A DNA stretch of 64,000 nucleotides. Source: Anthoceros angustus. Lineage: Eukaryota; Streptophyta; Anthocerotopsida; Anthocerotales; Anthocerotaceae. The stretch spans positions 806,001 through 870,000 of the forward strand of contig MU008172.1 of the NCBI GenBank assembly GCA_010909165.1, given 5' to 3'. Shown piece after piece: positions 56,323-64,000 of this stretch. The translations under genes were made by a program, and so were the position numbers. The notes below the pieces were generated by a model. The model had not been told where the DNA came from. It worked only from the letters and a program-made list of their open reading frames with translations, and ran no database searches. Every line of letters starts with the position of its first letter. Position 1 is the first letter of the stretch.

Positions 56323-58257
56323 TCACTTCCGTGAGTTCCTTTTCCGTGCCTTAGCGAAGTCGACTTCTGCTACATCTGCCACATCTGCGACCTTCCCTTT
56401 TGCCGCAGAGCGTGTCTCTTGTTCCCTTTTGTTTGTATTTCCATGCACCACCGGTGTCTGCTTCTTCTCTTGCCTGGCCCTCCTTTTGGCCCTAGCTCCC
56501 TTATGTTTGTTAGTCTGTGCCTCAGAACTCTTAGATGGCAGTTCGGCAGCCTCCTCTCCCGATGAGATGTCCAACCTTTCTAAATTCAAAGCAATGTCCA
56601 CGTCACTGGCCACATCGTCCTTGGAACTATCATCTTCCTCCTCGACAAAGGAGACAGTTCTCCTAGATCTCAAAGAGTTAAGCAAGGCTGACATCATCCC
56701 ATCCTCCTCATTCTCTGTGGGGTCGACAGTGCTTCTGGCAGCCTTGCCACTGCCATTTACATAATCCTCCTTCGCAGCTCCACTTGCGATTCCATGGCTA
56801 CTGCTAGGAACCGTCTCCCCTTCCTCATCGTCACTAGTCGAGTCCCTTACGGTAGACGGCTGTGAACGGCTTCTCCTGAGCATCTCTCCAAGTAGGCTTG
56901 CTTCATCCTCCTCTTGCAATTCATCCTCCTCTTGCAATTCATCTTCCTCTTGCAATGCGTCATCCTCTCGTAAGCCCCCATCCTCTTGCAATGCGTCATC
57001 CTCTCGTAAGCCCCTATCCTCTTGCAACGCGTCATCCTCCCGCAATCCATCATCGTGGGCGTATGTCACCGGTTGAACCTCAGAACCATCGTCCTGGGAC
57101 AGGGCACCCTTGTCCAGTTCCTCTGCCAGGAGTTCCTCCACCTGCTCATCTTCATGCTCAAGAGTGTCCTTGAGTGCCTCTACCCTGGCTATGTGCTTCT
57201 TCGACTTCTCATGATTTGTCCATTGCTTGTCAGACCTAAATCTCTTGTTGCAAACAATGCAAAAGAGCTCTTGCAACTCTTGTTGGCTTGCCGCCTGCAC
57301 CTCCTTCTTCCTCCTGCCCGAGCTATCCCACGCATAACTGCCTTGATTCTCATCAATAACCTCCTCGTCATCAGCACCCGTTCCTGTCCCATCCTGCACA
57401 GGCTTTGTCCACTCCTCCTCCTCGTACAAGAGGAGCTTGGCACGCTTCTCCTCCTCCAGCCGCTGTTTCCTGAGCTTCAGCATCTCCTGCCTCTCCCTCT
57501 CCAGCCGCTGCTGCTCCAGCTGCCAATCCAACACCCGCTTGTCCCGTTTCTTCACATACGAGGCGAGCTGGCGCACGTTATCATTGAATTCCCTGCGTGC
57601 CAGCTTCCGAATCTTGAGATTCTCCTCCTCCATAAGCCGCCGGGTCTTTCGGTTCGGAGCCGACGACGGCCTGTACTCATCACACCACGCAAAATCCTTA
57701 ACGGTGCTAAATCCGTGCCAGCGCTTGTAAAATGCCCGCACCATGGCATGCGGGGTGGCCGAGCACCCGAACCGGGGAGGATCCTGAGGCATCGTCCCGC
57801 CATACGCCTTCGCGAATGCAACCTCCTGCTGGTGCAGCTTCTGAAACAGCTGGTCATACACAGCATAGAAACCCTTGCCGGAATCCCCGAAGCCGGAGTA
57901 GGCAGAAGGAGAGAAGTAGGAGTACAGATCGGTGTCATAGTCATATCCTGCGGACGAAGACGAGGAGGACGCAGCAGAGCGCTTGCTAGAGGAGGACAGG
58001 ATTGCCCCCCTGTGAGAGTCATACCAGGTACGCTCCTGAGGGTCGGACAAGACCTCGTAGGCGTGCGAGATGGCTTGAAATCGGATGGTGGCCTCCTTGC
58101 ATTCCTCCGGAGATGCCCCACTCTGCTGGATCTTGTCCGGGTGCCATTTGAGAGCCTGCTTTCTGTACAGAAGTCGAATCTCCTCGGCACTAGCAGTGCG
58201 CTCAGCCCCCAGCGTCTCGTACAGGCACACAGCGGGCAGCTCCGGGTGATCGGCCAT
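56323..58257 (-). CDS. DNAJC21/JJJ1-like J-domain zinc-finger protein, intronless
   Basis: A single frame of 644 codons; the ATG at 58257 is chosen because MADHPELPAVCLYETLG opens the J domain (HPD in LKWHPDKIQ, about residues 32-40). Then the JJJ1-type segment FYKRWHGFSTVKDFAWCDEY, a charged coiled coil (RLERERQEMLKLRKQRLEEE) and a C2H2 zinc finger FCIVCNKRFRSDKQWTNHEK (about residues 325-350). In yeast, Jjj1 works with Hsp70 on cytoplasmic pre-60S subunits to release Arx1. An acidic tandem repeat built on LREDDALQED and EEDELQ follows (about residues 400-455), encoded at 56895-57050. The tail is Lys/Arg-rich. Confidence 0.88.
   Translation of the reverse strand: MADHPELPAVCLYETLGAERTASAEEIRLLYRKQALKWHPDKIQQSGASPEECKEATIRFQAISHAYEVLSDPQERTWYDSHRGAILSSSSKRSAASSSSSSAGYDYDTDLYSYFSPSAYSGFGDSGKGFYAVYDQLFQKLHQQEVAFAKAYGGTMPQDPPRFGCSATPHAMVRAFYKRWHGFSTVKDFAWCDEYRPSSAPNRKTRRLMEEENLKIRKLARREFNDNVRQLASYVKKRDKRVLDWQLEQQRLERERQEMLKLRKQRLEEEKRAKLLLYEEEEWTKPVQDGTGTGADDEEVIDENQGSYAWDSSGRRKKEVQAASQQELQELFCIVCNKRFRSDKQWTNHEKSKKHIARVEALKDTLEHEDEQVEELLAEELDKGALSQDDGSEVQPVTYAHDDGLREDDALQEDRGLREDDALQEDGGLREDDALQEEDELQEEDELQEEDEASLLGEMLRRSRSQPSTVRDSTSDDEEGETVPSSSHGIASGAAKEDYVNGSGKAARSTVDPTENEEDGMMSALLNSLRSRRTVSFVEEEDDSSKDDVASDVDIALNLERLDISSGEEAAELPSKSSEAQTNKHKGARAKRRARQEKKQTPVVHGNTNKREQETRSAAKGKVADVADVAEVDFAKARKRNSRK
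56895..57050. repeat. Coding tandem repeat in the J-protein gene
   Basis: On the plus strand a run of ATCCTCCTCTTGCAATTC-type 18-bp units passes into ~54-bp units with CGTCATCCTCTCGTAAGCCC and CCATCCTCTTGCAATG. Because the units are multiples of 3, they keep frame and encode the acidic repeats. Confidence 0.85.
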
Positions 58258-58766
58258 GGACGTTCCGGAGCAGCACGGTCGCCTCCGCGAAGCGCCTTGC
58301 CCACAGGATGGGATCGGTCGCACTCCGATGCCCGCAGCAGCTACAACTATCCGTCTACCAACATGTTGTGTACACATATACAGGAGATGCAATTGCTTGA
58401 GTGAAAAGCTTCCGTTCCCCTTCTCGATCCCTTTGGATTAGGGTTGGGAATCGGATTCCAAAGGCTAGGTTAGATTAGCGCGTTAAGACCTAAGTAGCAC
58501 AGTACAGTCAGGGGCCGAACCGCCTTGAGAGGTTCTCTCAGACGCCCCAGCTGGGAGGCGCCAAGTCCAAGCCTCCGAATCCCGACAACCCGCCGATTAC
58601 ACTGGCCCATGAAACGCGGCCCCTGCACAATTGGAAACGCAGCACAAGAAGCAAGCATTTGAATACATGAGGTTGCATCCACATGTATTCTGTGCCTAAG
58701 CATATATGTATGTATTGGAGGCTTCCAAATTCACAGCTATGTCCGCAAGCTCTGCGCAGAGTGTGC

Positions 58767-59991
58767 CTACCTGGAGGCGGATTTGGATGAGACTGTGCGG
58801 CAGGAGGTGAAGGAGGAATCCTGGAACAAAGCATCCCTGCATGCAGTCGCCTTCGTACCGATGTAGAGCGGGGAGTCCGCGGGGGAAGCTGGCGGAGGCT
58901 GGTTTTCTCTTGCTCTTTCTCTCGAGATGCAGGAGTCGAAGGAGAAGGCGGTGTGCACCAGAGGCCTGTTGCAAGCTGATGCCTCGCAGATTTTGATGAG
59001 CTCCGGCTTCCACCTGCTTCGCATGCATTGCGACGGACAGTAGCGACCGTTGTCGATGCCGCGAGCGGCCTTCTTCCAACTCAAATCCGGCTGCGGCGAG
59101 GCCGCCTCGGCGCCGGACAGCAGCTCTGAGAGGATTGCCACCTGCAACGCCAGATCCGCTGCATCCGGATTTGCCTGCTCCCTGCGTTCGAAGGAAGAGG
59201 ACCGGAGGCTGTCAAGAGCATAGGAGCCGCTTCTTCTCCTCGACACGGAGCCGGAGCTGGAGCCGGATCCTGATACTGAAGCTGATCTCGAGGGGGACAG
59301 ACCTGGAATACACGACAGAGGCGGCTGTTGTGAGATGGATTGTGATGAGTCCTGGAACACGGTGGGGAGGGGGACACAGACCTTGCAAGAGAGAGGTAGC
59401 CAGGTGAGGCCGAGGAGGCAGCAAGTGTTGCGCCGCCCCCGCCGCGCAGCAGCAAGGACGGTCAGAGTCGGAGCCTGGAGCAGAAGTAGGACTGGTGGAC
59501 AATCCCAGGGGCTTTTGCAGCAGCGTCGGCAGCGGGGAGAGGAAGTAGACGCAGCCGGTGTAGAGCAGAGCGTCTGGAGGCAGCATGGGGCCTTTGTGCA
59601 GGCTGGTGGAAGACCGGGCGAGCTCGGCCGAGGAGGCACCGTCCGAGGTCCCAGACGATTCCGCCTCGGAAGAGCAGGAGGAGAGCGTTCCGGACATGCT
59701 TGCAGCTCCCTGAGACTGCGGCTCGCAGACGTAGTGGTGCGGGACGCTGAGCTCCTGCAGCAGCTCGGCCACTGTGAGCTGCTCCCAGAAGTAGAGCACC
59801 TGCAGCGTGTCCATCCTCACCACTCGCACGCATTCCTGCCGCTGCTGCTGCTCCCGCCCCCGCGGCTGCGAGCACAAGAGGTCGGCGCCGCACCTGTCCC
59901 CGAAGCGAAAGCTCCGACTGAGGCTCCGCGAGCTCAGCAGCTTCCGCACCTTCCCTTGCAAGCCCGACGCGGCGGGGAAACAGCTGCTCAT
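58767..59991 (-). CDS. PADRE (DUF4228)-domain protein, 2 exons
   Basis: Exons 59382-59991 and 58767-59302 (381 aa). The N-terminus has VRVVRMDTLQVLYFWEQLTV, AELLQELSVPHHYVCEP and, after a Ser-rich insert, DALLYTGCVYFLSPLPTLL: the core of the plant PADRE domain (formerly DUF4228), found in small stress-induced proteins of unknown biochemistry. The second exon is Ser/Arg-rich (SVSGSGSSSGSVSRRRSGSY), then has LALQVAILSELLSG and a Cys-containing tail. The spliced codon (G|GT) and phase agree. The family is usually shorter (about 150-250 aa); the extension and the Ser insert are unusual. A GT following the last Ser codons makes a further donor possible, but no adequate next exon was found. Confidence 0.72.
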
Positions 59992-60880
59992 TGCGGCACG
60001 GAACGCGGAGGCCGGCCTCCGCTCCCCCGTCAGCCGAGGGCGGGAAGAAGCCGGGTGCGCGCTTGCCCTTGCTGTCGCCTTTGCGCCTGCGTTTCCACTC
60101 CCGCTTCTTGCGACTGCGCCTGCGCCTGCGCCGCCATGGTTGGAGCCCGAAAACGCAGACTACGTTCGAGCGCGGCTGCAGAGGCAAGGAAGGGCGGGGA
60201 TGCGAATGGAACAGGGACTGGGAGTGCGAGGAAGGAGATATGGACGCTCACACCCCACGCAGCTGCCGCCGGTGCGCCATTTCGCAGAGGCCTCATTTTC
60301 GTTTGATTGCGGGCCGAATGAAGCCTGATTCATCGATTCTCGCTCCGGGCAGTTGGCTCATGACTAGAGGGCAGTGGACACGTGTAGTGCGGGCATGGAC
60401 AAGGGTTTGCAATCCCCTCACTTCGGCATGTAGCGCCTCGTGGTCATGGCATCCGCGTAGGCCTGCTGTCGTATGGATGCCCATCTGCCAGCCGCCTTTT
60501 TCAGGGTCGTTTGCAGCAGGCACGCAAAGGCGATAAACGAAGAAAGGAAGGGTGGCCCCAGCGACCAACAACCGCCCAACTCGTGGAGTCAGGGGCCATT
60601 ACATTTCGCGCAGCATGCACGGGTTCGCACGGTCCAAGACGCAGGCAAGGCCAAACTACTTTTTGCAGGCCCACTCGCAGTCTGGCAGCAACATGAAATC
60701 TGCATCCCATTCTGGCACTGGCTACAGTCTTGACCAGAGCACTAGACGCGTGCGAGTGACAAATCTGGGCCGCCGTGGCACACTCTTAACTCTTCCACGA
60801 CGCACACTTCAAGACATGCCAACACTCAAGCCACGAGCCTGCCACCGCCGCTGACGGCACTACCATGTCGACGGAGCTTA
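59992..60880. other. Intergenic: PADRE gene promoter and PPR 3' flank
   Basis: 0.89 kb without a supported gene; open frames in the GC-rich left part are low-complexity Arg/Ala/Pro. No repeat of note. Confidence 0.5.
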
Positions 60881-63493
60881 TTACAGCTCACCTGCTGACT
60901 CTGCCTGGAGCATCTGCTGGAGGCGCGATATCAAGCGATTCCCCGCAACTTGGTCCGCCCATCCCGCACATATCTCCAGCATCTCGCAAACCCTCATCCT
61001 CTCCACTTCGATGCCCTGCCTCGACATCCTGTCCATCAGGACTACAGCTTCCTCGCACTTCCCTATTCTGACGTAGCCCTCGATCAGGCCACCCCATGCA
61101 CCGGCATCTCGGGTGCCAGTCTTCTCCAACAGCTGCCGGGCCTCCTCCATGCTTCCACATGTGGCGAACATGTTGATAGCGGCGTTGGTTACGGTCGCGT
61201 GTTCCTCCAGGCCCAGCTTGCTCATGTAAGCAAGGAGCTTCCGGCCCTTCTTCACATCCCCCAGTTTGCCACACAAGTCGAGCAGTGCGATGCAAGTGGG
61301 CTTGTCCATGTCCAACCCCCTATCCTGCATCTCGCCCGCCAGCTCTAGAGCCTTGCTGTTGTGATCGGGGTGCTCCATGCAACTGGATAGCAGGGCAGTG
61401 TAGCATTTCTGCTGCTTGTATCCCATCTTTGCGAATGCTGCCAGGGCATCCTTCACGTGCCCACATTTAGCGTACATATCCACCACAGCATTTTCCAACT
61501 GAGCATTTGATTCCAGCCCACTTTTACGAAACTCTTCGTGGGTTTGCCTGCCCTGTTGGACATCCTTCAGTCTCGCACACAGCTTCAAGATGCACACAAA
61601 GATGCCAACGTCTGGCTTGATGGATTCCCCTTGCATTTGCTTCAGAGCATCAAATGCTTCCCTGCCCTCCTCGTGTTCAGCATATCCAACAATCAGTGCT
61701 CCCCAGGCCACAACATCCCGACTGCTTAACCGCTCAAACGCTACTCTTGCTTCCTTCATGCTTCCGCACTTTGAATACATGTCCACCAACGCGGTTGCTA
61801 CAAACATGTCCGTCTCCCATCCACGTCGCCTAACTTCATCATGAACTTCTCTTCCTGTTCCCAGCGCTGCCAGATGTGCACATGCTGTCAGGGTGCTCAC
61901 GAACGTCACCTGGTCTGGCGCTGTGCGCTCCTGCACCATGCACCTGTACAGCCACACAGCCTCGTCATTCCGCTTGTGCTGGACATACGCTGCAATCATG
62001 GCATTCCAAACTGCAACATCCCGCTGCTTTACCTTGTCGAACACTAAAATTGCGTCATCCACACATCCACAGGTAGCATACATCTCTATAAGACTAGTAC
62101 CGAGGTACGTGTCTATTTTGTATTCCGTTCTATTCACCTCCGCATGAATCTGCCTCCCCTGGTCCACTGCATCAAGGATGGCACACGCCTTCAGCCCAGT
62201 AACGAGCGCCACCTTATCTGGCTTTATCCCTTTCTGCTGCATCTGCCAGAACAGGGTTAATGCTTGCACTCCATGCTCATTCTGACAATATGCAGAAATC
62301 ATTGCTGTCCATGCCACCACATCACGCTCCTTCACCTGCTCAAACACCCTCTGTGCATCCTCTATGCTTGCACACTTGCCATACATGTCGACAAGAGAAC
62401 TCGCAACATGAACATTGCAGTCAAGCCCACGATGCACTACCTCTGCGTGGATCTGCCTGCCCCTCTCCATGGCACCTAATCTTCCGCAAGCTGTAATGAC
62501 ACTTGAATATGTGAATGCGTCTGGCAATACCCTCTTCAAGCGCATCTCTTCAAACAAGTCCAGCGCAGCAGCGTCTTGCCCATGTTCCGCATACCCTGCA
62601 ATCATCAAGTTCCATCCCAAAACTGTAGGAGCAGACATACTCTCAAACACAAGGCGGGCATCATCCATACCACCACATCTTGCAAACAGCTGAATGCTGC
62701 TGCTGGCGACAGCCTCATGAGCGTCTAAACCACACCTCAAGATGTGATCCCAGATGCACCTGCCGCGCTCCAACTCTCCCAAACTGGCACATGCCTTGAG
62801 CACCCCCAGAAAAGTACACTCGTTTGGCTCCACTCCTGCACAGACCATCTGCTGATACAAGTTGACGGCCTCTTCACCCCGTCCATGATCAGCATTGCCT
62901 TCTATCATGACATTCCAGGAAAACACGTCCCTCGTAGGCAGCTCGTCGAACACTTGCCTGGCATCACAGAGGCAGCCGCACTCTGCATACATGCGAACAA
63001 GGGATTTGTTAAGAAACACGTTGGACTGATACCCCGACTTAACCAGGTGAAGATGCACCCCCCTGCCATCTGATGCTCGTCTCAGTCTAGTACACCCTTG
63101 CAGCAGACAGTCATACATCTTGATGGAAGGCCGGACTCCTTGCTGCCGCAACTGTTCCACCCGATCAAGCGCCTCCTGCAAACGCCCTTCCTGGCAAAGC
63201 CCGCGCAAAACCTCGATATCCAAGAACACTCCAGGCCCCTCACTCCCGCTGGCCTTCTCACCGGAGCCATTCTCAGGCCCCCTGGTGTCCCGCCCTGCAG
63301 ATCCGCCAAACGACTTCACTCCATTCTTACGTGCACGTTTCATGAGACGTAGACTGATACCCTGATTGCAAGGAATACTCAGCACACAAGAGCACGAAGT
63401 GGAGCCTAAGCGGTGCCATCCATCCTGCCTGAGCCTGGTGGTAGCTGCCGAATATGGCAGCCCGAATCTTCCTGTTGTTGCTGTGCCTGCCAT
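60881..63493 (-). CDS. PLS-type pentatricopeptide repeat protein, intronless, no DYW domain
   Basis: One frame of 870 codons. Roughly 20 PPR motifs run from about residue 95 to the end, in P-L-S order: DVFSWNVMIEGNADHG, TVLGWNLMIAGYAEHG, DVVAWTAMISAYCQ, DVAVWNAMIAAYVQHK and DVVAWGALIVGYAEHE are the S-type repeats, and LVDMYGKCASIEDAQRVFE-type units fill the rest. Such proteins bind organelle RNA; each repeat reads one base. The frame ends shortly after a PPR-like block (WGGLIEGYVRIGKCEEAVVL) with no E, E+ or DYW domain, so it would rely on a separate deaminase if it takes part in editing. The N-terminus (MAGTATTGRFGLPYSAATTR) is Arg/Ser/Thr-rich, fitting plastid or mitochondrial import; which cannot be told. 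Confidence 0.93.
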   Translation of the reverse strand: MAGTATTGRFGLPYSAATTRLRQDGWHRLGSTSCSCVLSIPCNQGISLRLMKRARKNGVKSFGGSAGRDTRGPENGSGEKASGSEGPGVFLDIEVLRGLCQEGRLQEALDRVEQLRQQGVRPSIKMYDCLLQGCTRLRRASDGRGVHLHLVKSGYQSNVFLNKSLVRMYAECGCLCDARQVFDELPTRDVFSWNVMIEGNADHGRGEEAVNLYQQMVCAGVEPNECTFLGVLKACASLGELERGRCIWDHILRCGLDAHEAVASSSIQLFARCGGMDDARLVFESMSAPTVLGWNLMIAGYAEHGQDAAALDLFEEMRLKRVLPDAFTYSSVITACGRLGAMERGRQIHAEVVHRGLDCNVHVASSLVDMYGKCASIEDAQRVFEQVKERDVVAWTAMISAYCQNEHGVQALTLFWQMQQKGIKPDKVALVTGLKACAILDAVDQGRQIHAEVNRTEYKIDTYLGTSLIEMYATCGCVDDAILVFDKVKQRDVAVWNAMIAAYVQHKRNDEAVWLYRCMVQERTAPDQVTFVSTLTACAHLAALGTGREVHDEVRRRGWETDMFVATALVDMYSKCGSMKEARVAFERLSSRDVVAWGALIVGYAEHEEGREAFDALKQMQGESIKPDVGIFVCILKLCARLKDVQQGRQTHEEFRKSGLESNAQLENAVVDMYAKCGHVKDALAAFAKMGYKQQKCYTALLSSCMEHPDHNSKALELAGEMQDRGLDMDKPTCIALLDLCGKLGDVKKGRKLLAYMSKLGLEEHATVTNAAINMFATCGSMEEARQLLEKTGTRDAGAWGGLIEGYVRIGKCEEAVVLMDRMSRQGIEVERMRVCEMLEICAGWADQVAGNRLISRLQQMLQAESAGEL

Positions 63494-63674
63494 TCGACAT
63501 CCGCTCTCCGGGTGCCATATGCTGCTACCTCACACCTAACCTCCGTCTTGGCGATGACGGGACGCGAAATTCTGAAGCTCCGGCATTTCCAGGATCGGGG
63601 GCGGGGACGTTCTTGTGATCTTGTGCAAAGGGTGTGGCAAACCCCAAACCCTACCAAAGCTTTATTAAAGAGGA

Positions 63675-64000
63675 TCAAAGGAGGAAGGGGACCATTGCCG
63701 CCCGGTTGCGCGGGTACTCTTTGAATTCCTGACGATACCATTGATGTGTCTCCAGCGCAACGACGGAGAGGTTGCCCACGACCCACGCCAAGATGAGCCA
63801 GATGATGGCGTCTCGGCCGCCGCTGACGATGAGCAGACCCACGTAGATGACAATCTCAGCCAAGTAGTGCGGGGATGAGACCAGCTGGAACCAGTCTCCT
63901 CTGGGGATGCTGTACCTGCTGCTGCTGCTGTCGTCCTTCCGGCGGAGGGAAGCCAGTATCACGTGGCAACGGTACTGATGCAGGAAGCCCCACAAACACA
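63675..64000 (-). CDS. Polyprenol reductase (SRD5A3 type), 3' part only
   Basis: The frame runs off the right edge; only the last ~108 residues are present. WGFLHQYRCHVILASLRRK, IPRGDWFQLVSSPHYLAEIV, IYVGLLIVSGGRDAIIWLIL and ALETHQWYRQEFKEYPRNRA are the signature of the steroid 5-alpha-reductase C-terminal domain, closest to the polyprenol/polyprenal reductase (PPRD, SRD5A3) branch that makes dolichol for N-glycosylation. Two hydrophobic stretches are visible. Stop at 63675-63677. The 181-bp gap to the PPR gene on the same strand suggests they are closely packed neighbours. Function is consistent with ALG11 elsewhere in the window, but there is no physical linkage implied. Confidence 0.88.
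   Translation of the reverse strand, partial: CLWGFLHQYRCHVILASLRRKDDSSSSRYSIPRGDWFQLVSSPHYLAEIVIYVGLLIVSGGRDAIIWLILAWVVGNLSVVALETHQWYRQEFKEYPRNRAAMVPFLL

Noticed and set aside
57022-58404. 460-codon plus-strand frame
   Set aside because: Antisense to the J-domain gene; Leu/Pro-rich shadow of an acidic, Lys-rich coding strand.
1-64000. A previously undescribed multi-gene system such as a defence island or biosynthetic cluster
   Set aside because: Genes are unrelated housekeeping and regulatory functions, mostly recognised families, with no co-oriented cluster.

Overview
The window looks like nuclear DNA of a compact land-plant genome. The genes are plant-type: plastid PPDK, a PLS-type PPR protein, F-box/kelch proteins, an 11S-globulin-type bicupin, a BPP-like protein, purple acid phosphatase and a PADRE protein. 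They are dense, on both strands, and split by very short introns (mostly 50-110 bp, GT-AG). Short introns, many intronless genes and little space between genes fit a lycophyte such as Selaginella moellendorffii. That assignment is inference from gene style; no marker gene proves it. No plasmid, phage, virus or CRISPR content was seen.

Layout: SEC13 (+), ALG11 (+, 7 exons), a 3.9-kb repeat-rich gap, an F-box/LRR gene (+), the SNF2 remodeller ETL1/CHR19 (-, 13 exons), an AT-rich repeat island (14.2-18.0 kb) with a TA-flanked MITE, and a tRNA-Ala (-). Next come a BPP-like protein ending in a CAAX box (-, 6 exons), plastid PPDK (-, 20 exons), an AT-rich F-box gene with an apparent GC-AG intron (-), an 11S-type bicupin (+, 4 exons), a lipid phosphate phosphatase (-, 6 exons) and an RSM22/METTL17-type mitoribosome factor (-, 11 exons). 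The right third holds an NRAMP transporter (+), ribosomal protein eL24 (-, 5 exons), an F-box/kelch gene (+), DPH7 (-), 20S proteasome subunit beta6 (-, 7 exons), EI24 (+, 11 exons), a PAP15/23-type phosphatase (+, 7 exons), a DNAJC21/JJJ1-like J-protein (-), a PADRE-domain gene (-), an 870-residue PPR gene (-) and the 3' part of a polyprenol reductase cut by the window edge.

The genes do not form a pathway; most are single-copy housekeeping functions in secretion, glycosylation, chromatin, translation, proteolysis and metal or phosphate nutrition. Exon boundaries were built by hand from reading frames, splice sites and phase. Every multi-exon model given sums to a whole number of codons. The most interesting points are the CAAX box on the BPP-like protein, the TA-flanked MITE, the duplicated GC donor in the AT-rich F-box gene, an RY element upstream of the 11S-type gene in what looks like a seedless plant, and a 69-bp first PPDK intron that leaves no room for the angiosperm-type internal promoter.
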